Assembly: GCF_003121405.1 (NCBI RefSeq)
Contig: NZ_QBUY01000059.1
Location: 1 to 50,478, forward strand
Origin: Paraburkholderia sp. C35
GTDB taxonomy: Bacteria; Pseudomonadota; Gammaproteobacteria; Burkholderiales; Burkholderiaceae
Direction of reading: 5' to 3'
Length of the DNA stretch: 50,478 nucleotides
The position numbers were made by a program, and so were the translations under genes. Below the pieces are notes generated by a model. The model made no database searches, was not told the origin of the DNA, and saw only the letters and a list, made by a program, of their open reading frames with translations. This document shows positions 50,357-50,478 of this stretch, piece after piece. Each line of letters begins with the position of its first letter. Positions within the stretch are counted from its first letter, which is position 1.

Positions 50357-50478
50357 GTGTCGAACGAAACGCTTCTGAATGACGCGCTCGCGGGTCCGCG
50401 CGAGTCGATGGAATATGACGTGGTGATAGTGGGTGGCGGGCCTGCGGGGCTGTCGGCCGCTATCCGGCTGAAGCAGCG
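50357..50478 (+). CDS. Electron transfer flavoprotein-ubiquinone oxidoreductase, 5' part
   Basis: Partial gene running off the window. The first 40 codons from GTG 50357 include RESMEYDVVIVGGGPAGLSA and AIRLKQ, the FAD-binding dinucleotide motif in the exact context I recognise from bacterial ETF-QO. GGAG lies ten bases upstream. The enzyme sits at the inner membrane with FAD and a 4Fe-4S cluster and passes electrons from ETF to ubiquinone, completing the electron path from the island's acyl-CoA dehydrogenase. The call rests on a short N-terminus; other FAD oxidoreductases remain possible. Confidence 0.72.
   Translation, partial: MSNETLLNDALAGPRESMEYDVVIVGGGPAGLSAAIRLKQ

Overview
The window looks like chromosomal DNA of a Burkholderiaceae bacterium, most likely Paraburkholderia or a close relative. 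The evidence is the high GC content, the gene families and gene orders (kynBUA with divergent kynR; adk-kdsB-trm112-lpxK; xseA-sodB), the Burkholderia-type porin and a Burkholderia-style intergenic palindrome. No tRNA, rRNA, CRISPR array, prophage or intact insertion sequence was seen. Genus is an inference; no database search was possible.

Layout. 1-846 is non-coding repeat DNA: two inverted copies of a ~172-bp module, a 34-bp perfect palindrome and an A-rich tandem repeat. 847-4342 is the kynurenine arm of tryptophan catabolism (kynA, kynU, kynB, with divergent Lrp-type kynR). 4416-34956 is mostly conserved core housekeeping: flavin reductase, msrA, a DUF72 protein, cfa, pdxH, tcdA, cnoX-like thioredoxin, pirin, an EamA transporter, amiC, tsaE, queG, ogt, xerD, an acyl-CoA synthetase, ybaK, plsY, yajQ, murB, argF, a DUF3579 protein, rpsT, murJ, sirB1-like, an SDR, adk, kdsB, trm112, lpxK, xseA and sodB. 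Several of these genes have a -10-like box 6-9 nt before the start codon and no Shine-Dalgarno sequence, so they may be transcribed leaderless.

35161-50478 is an accessory catabolic island. The operon at 44410-38298 (minus) encodes a complete acyl-CoA beta-oxidation spiral: CoA ligase (feruloyl-CoA synthase-like), LCAD/IVD-type acyl-CoA dehydrogenase, SCP2-type thiolase, a MaoC hydratase split over two genes, and an HSD17B4-like SDR. A flanking operon encodes an AMACR-family protein plus EtfBA, and ETF-ubiquinone oxidoreductase starts at the right edge, so electrons from the dehydrogenase can reach quinone. A third operon (50073-46326, minus) has an MFS permease, a TauD/TfdA-type 2-oxoglutarate dioxygenase and an aldehyde dehydrogenase broken by a frameshift. 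A divergent porin gene sits in the middle.

The main finding is a 17-bp palindrome, CCACC-N7-GGTGG. It occurs in all three promoter-bearing gaps of this island (35161, 44596, 44806 with one mismatch, 50205) and would tie the operons into one regulon whose regulator is not in the window. The enzyme set (racemase, dehydrogenase, MaoC plus SDR, SCP2-thiolase) mirrors peroxisomal branched-chain beta-oxidation. I infer a pathway for a 2-methyl-branched or aryl-alkanoic substrate, perhaps entered through oxidative cleavage to an aldehyde. The permease gene is preceded by a 12-codon leader ORF coupled to it through an ATGA overlap.
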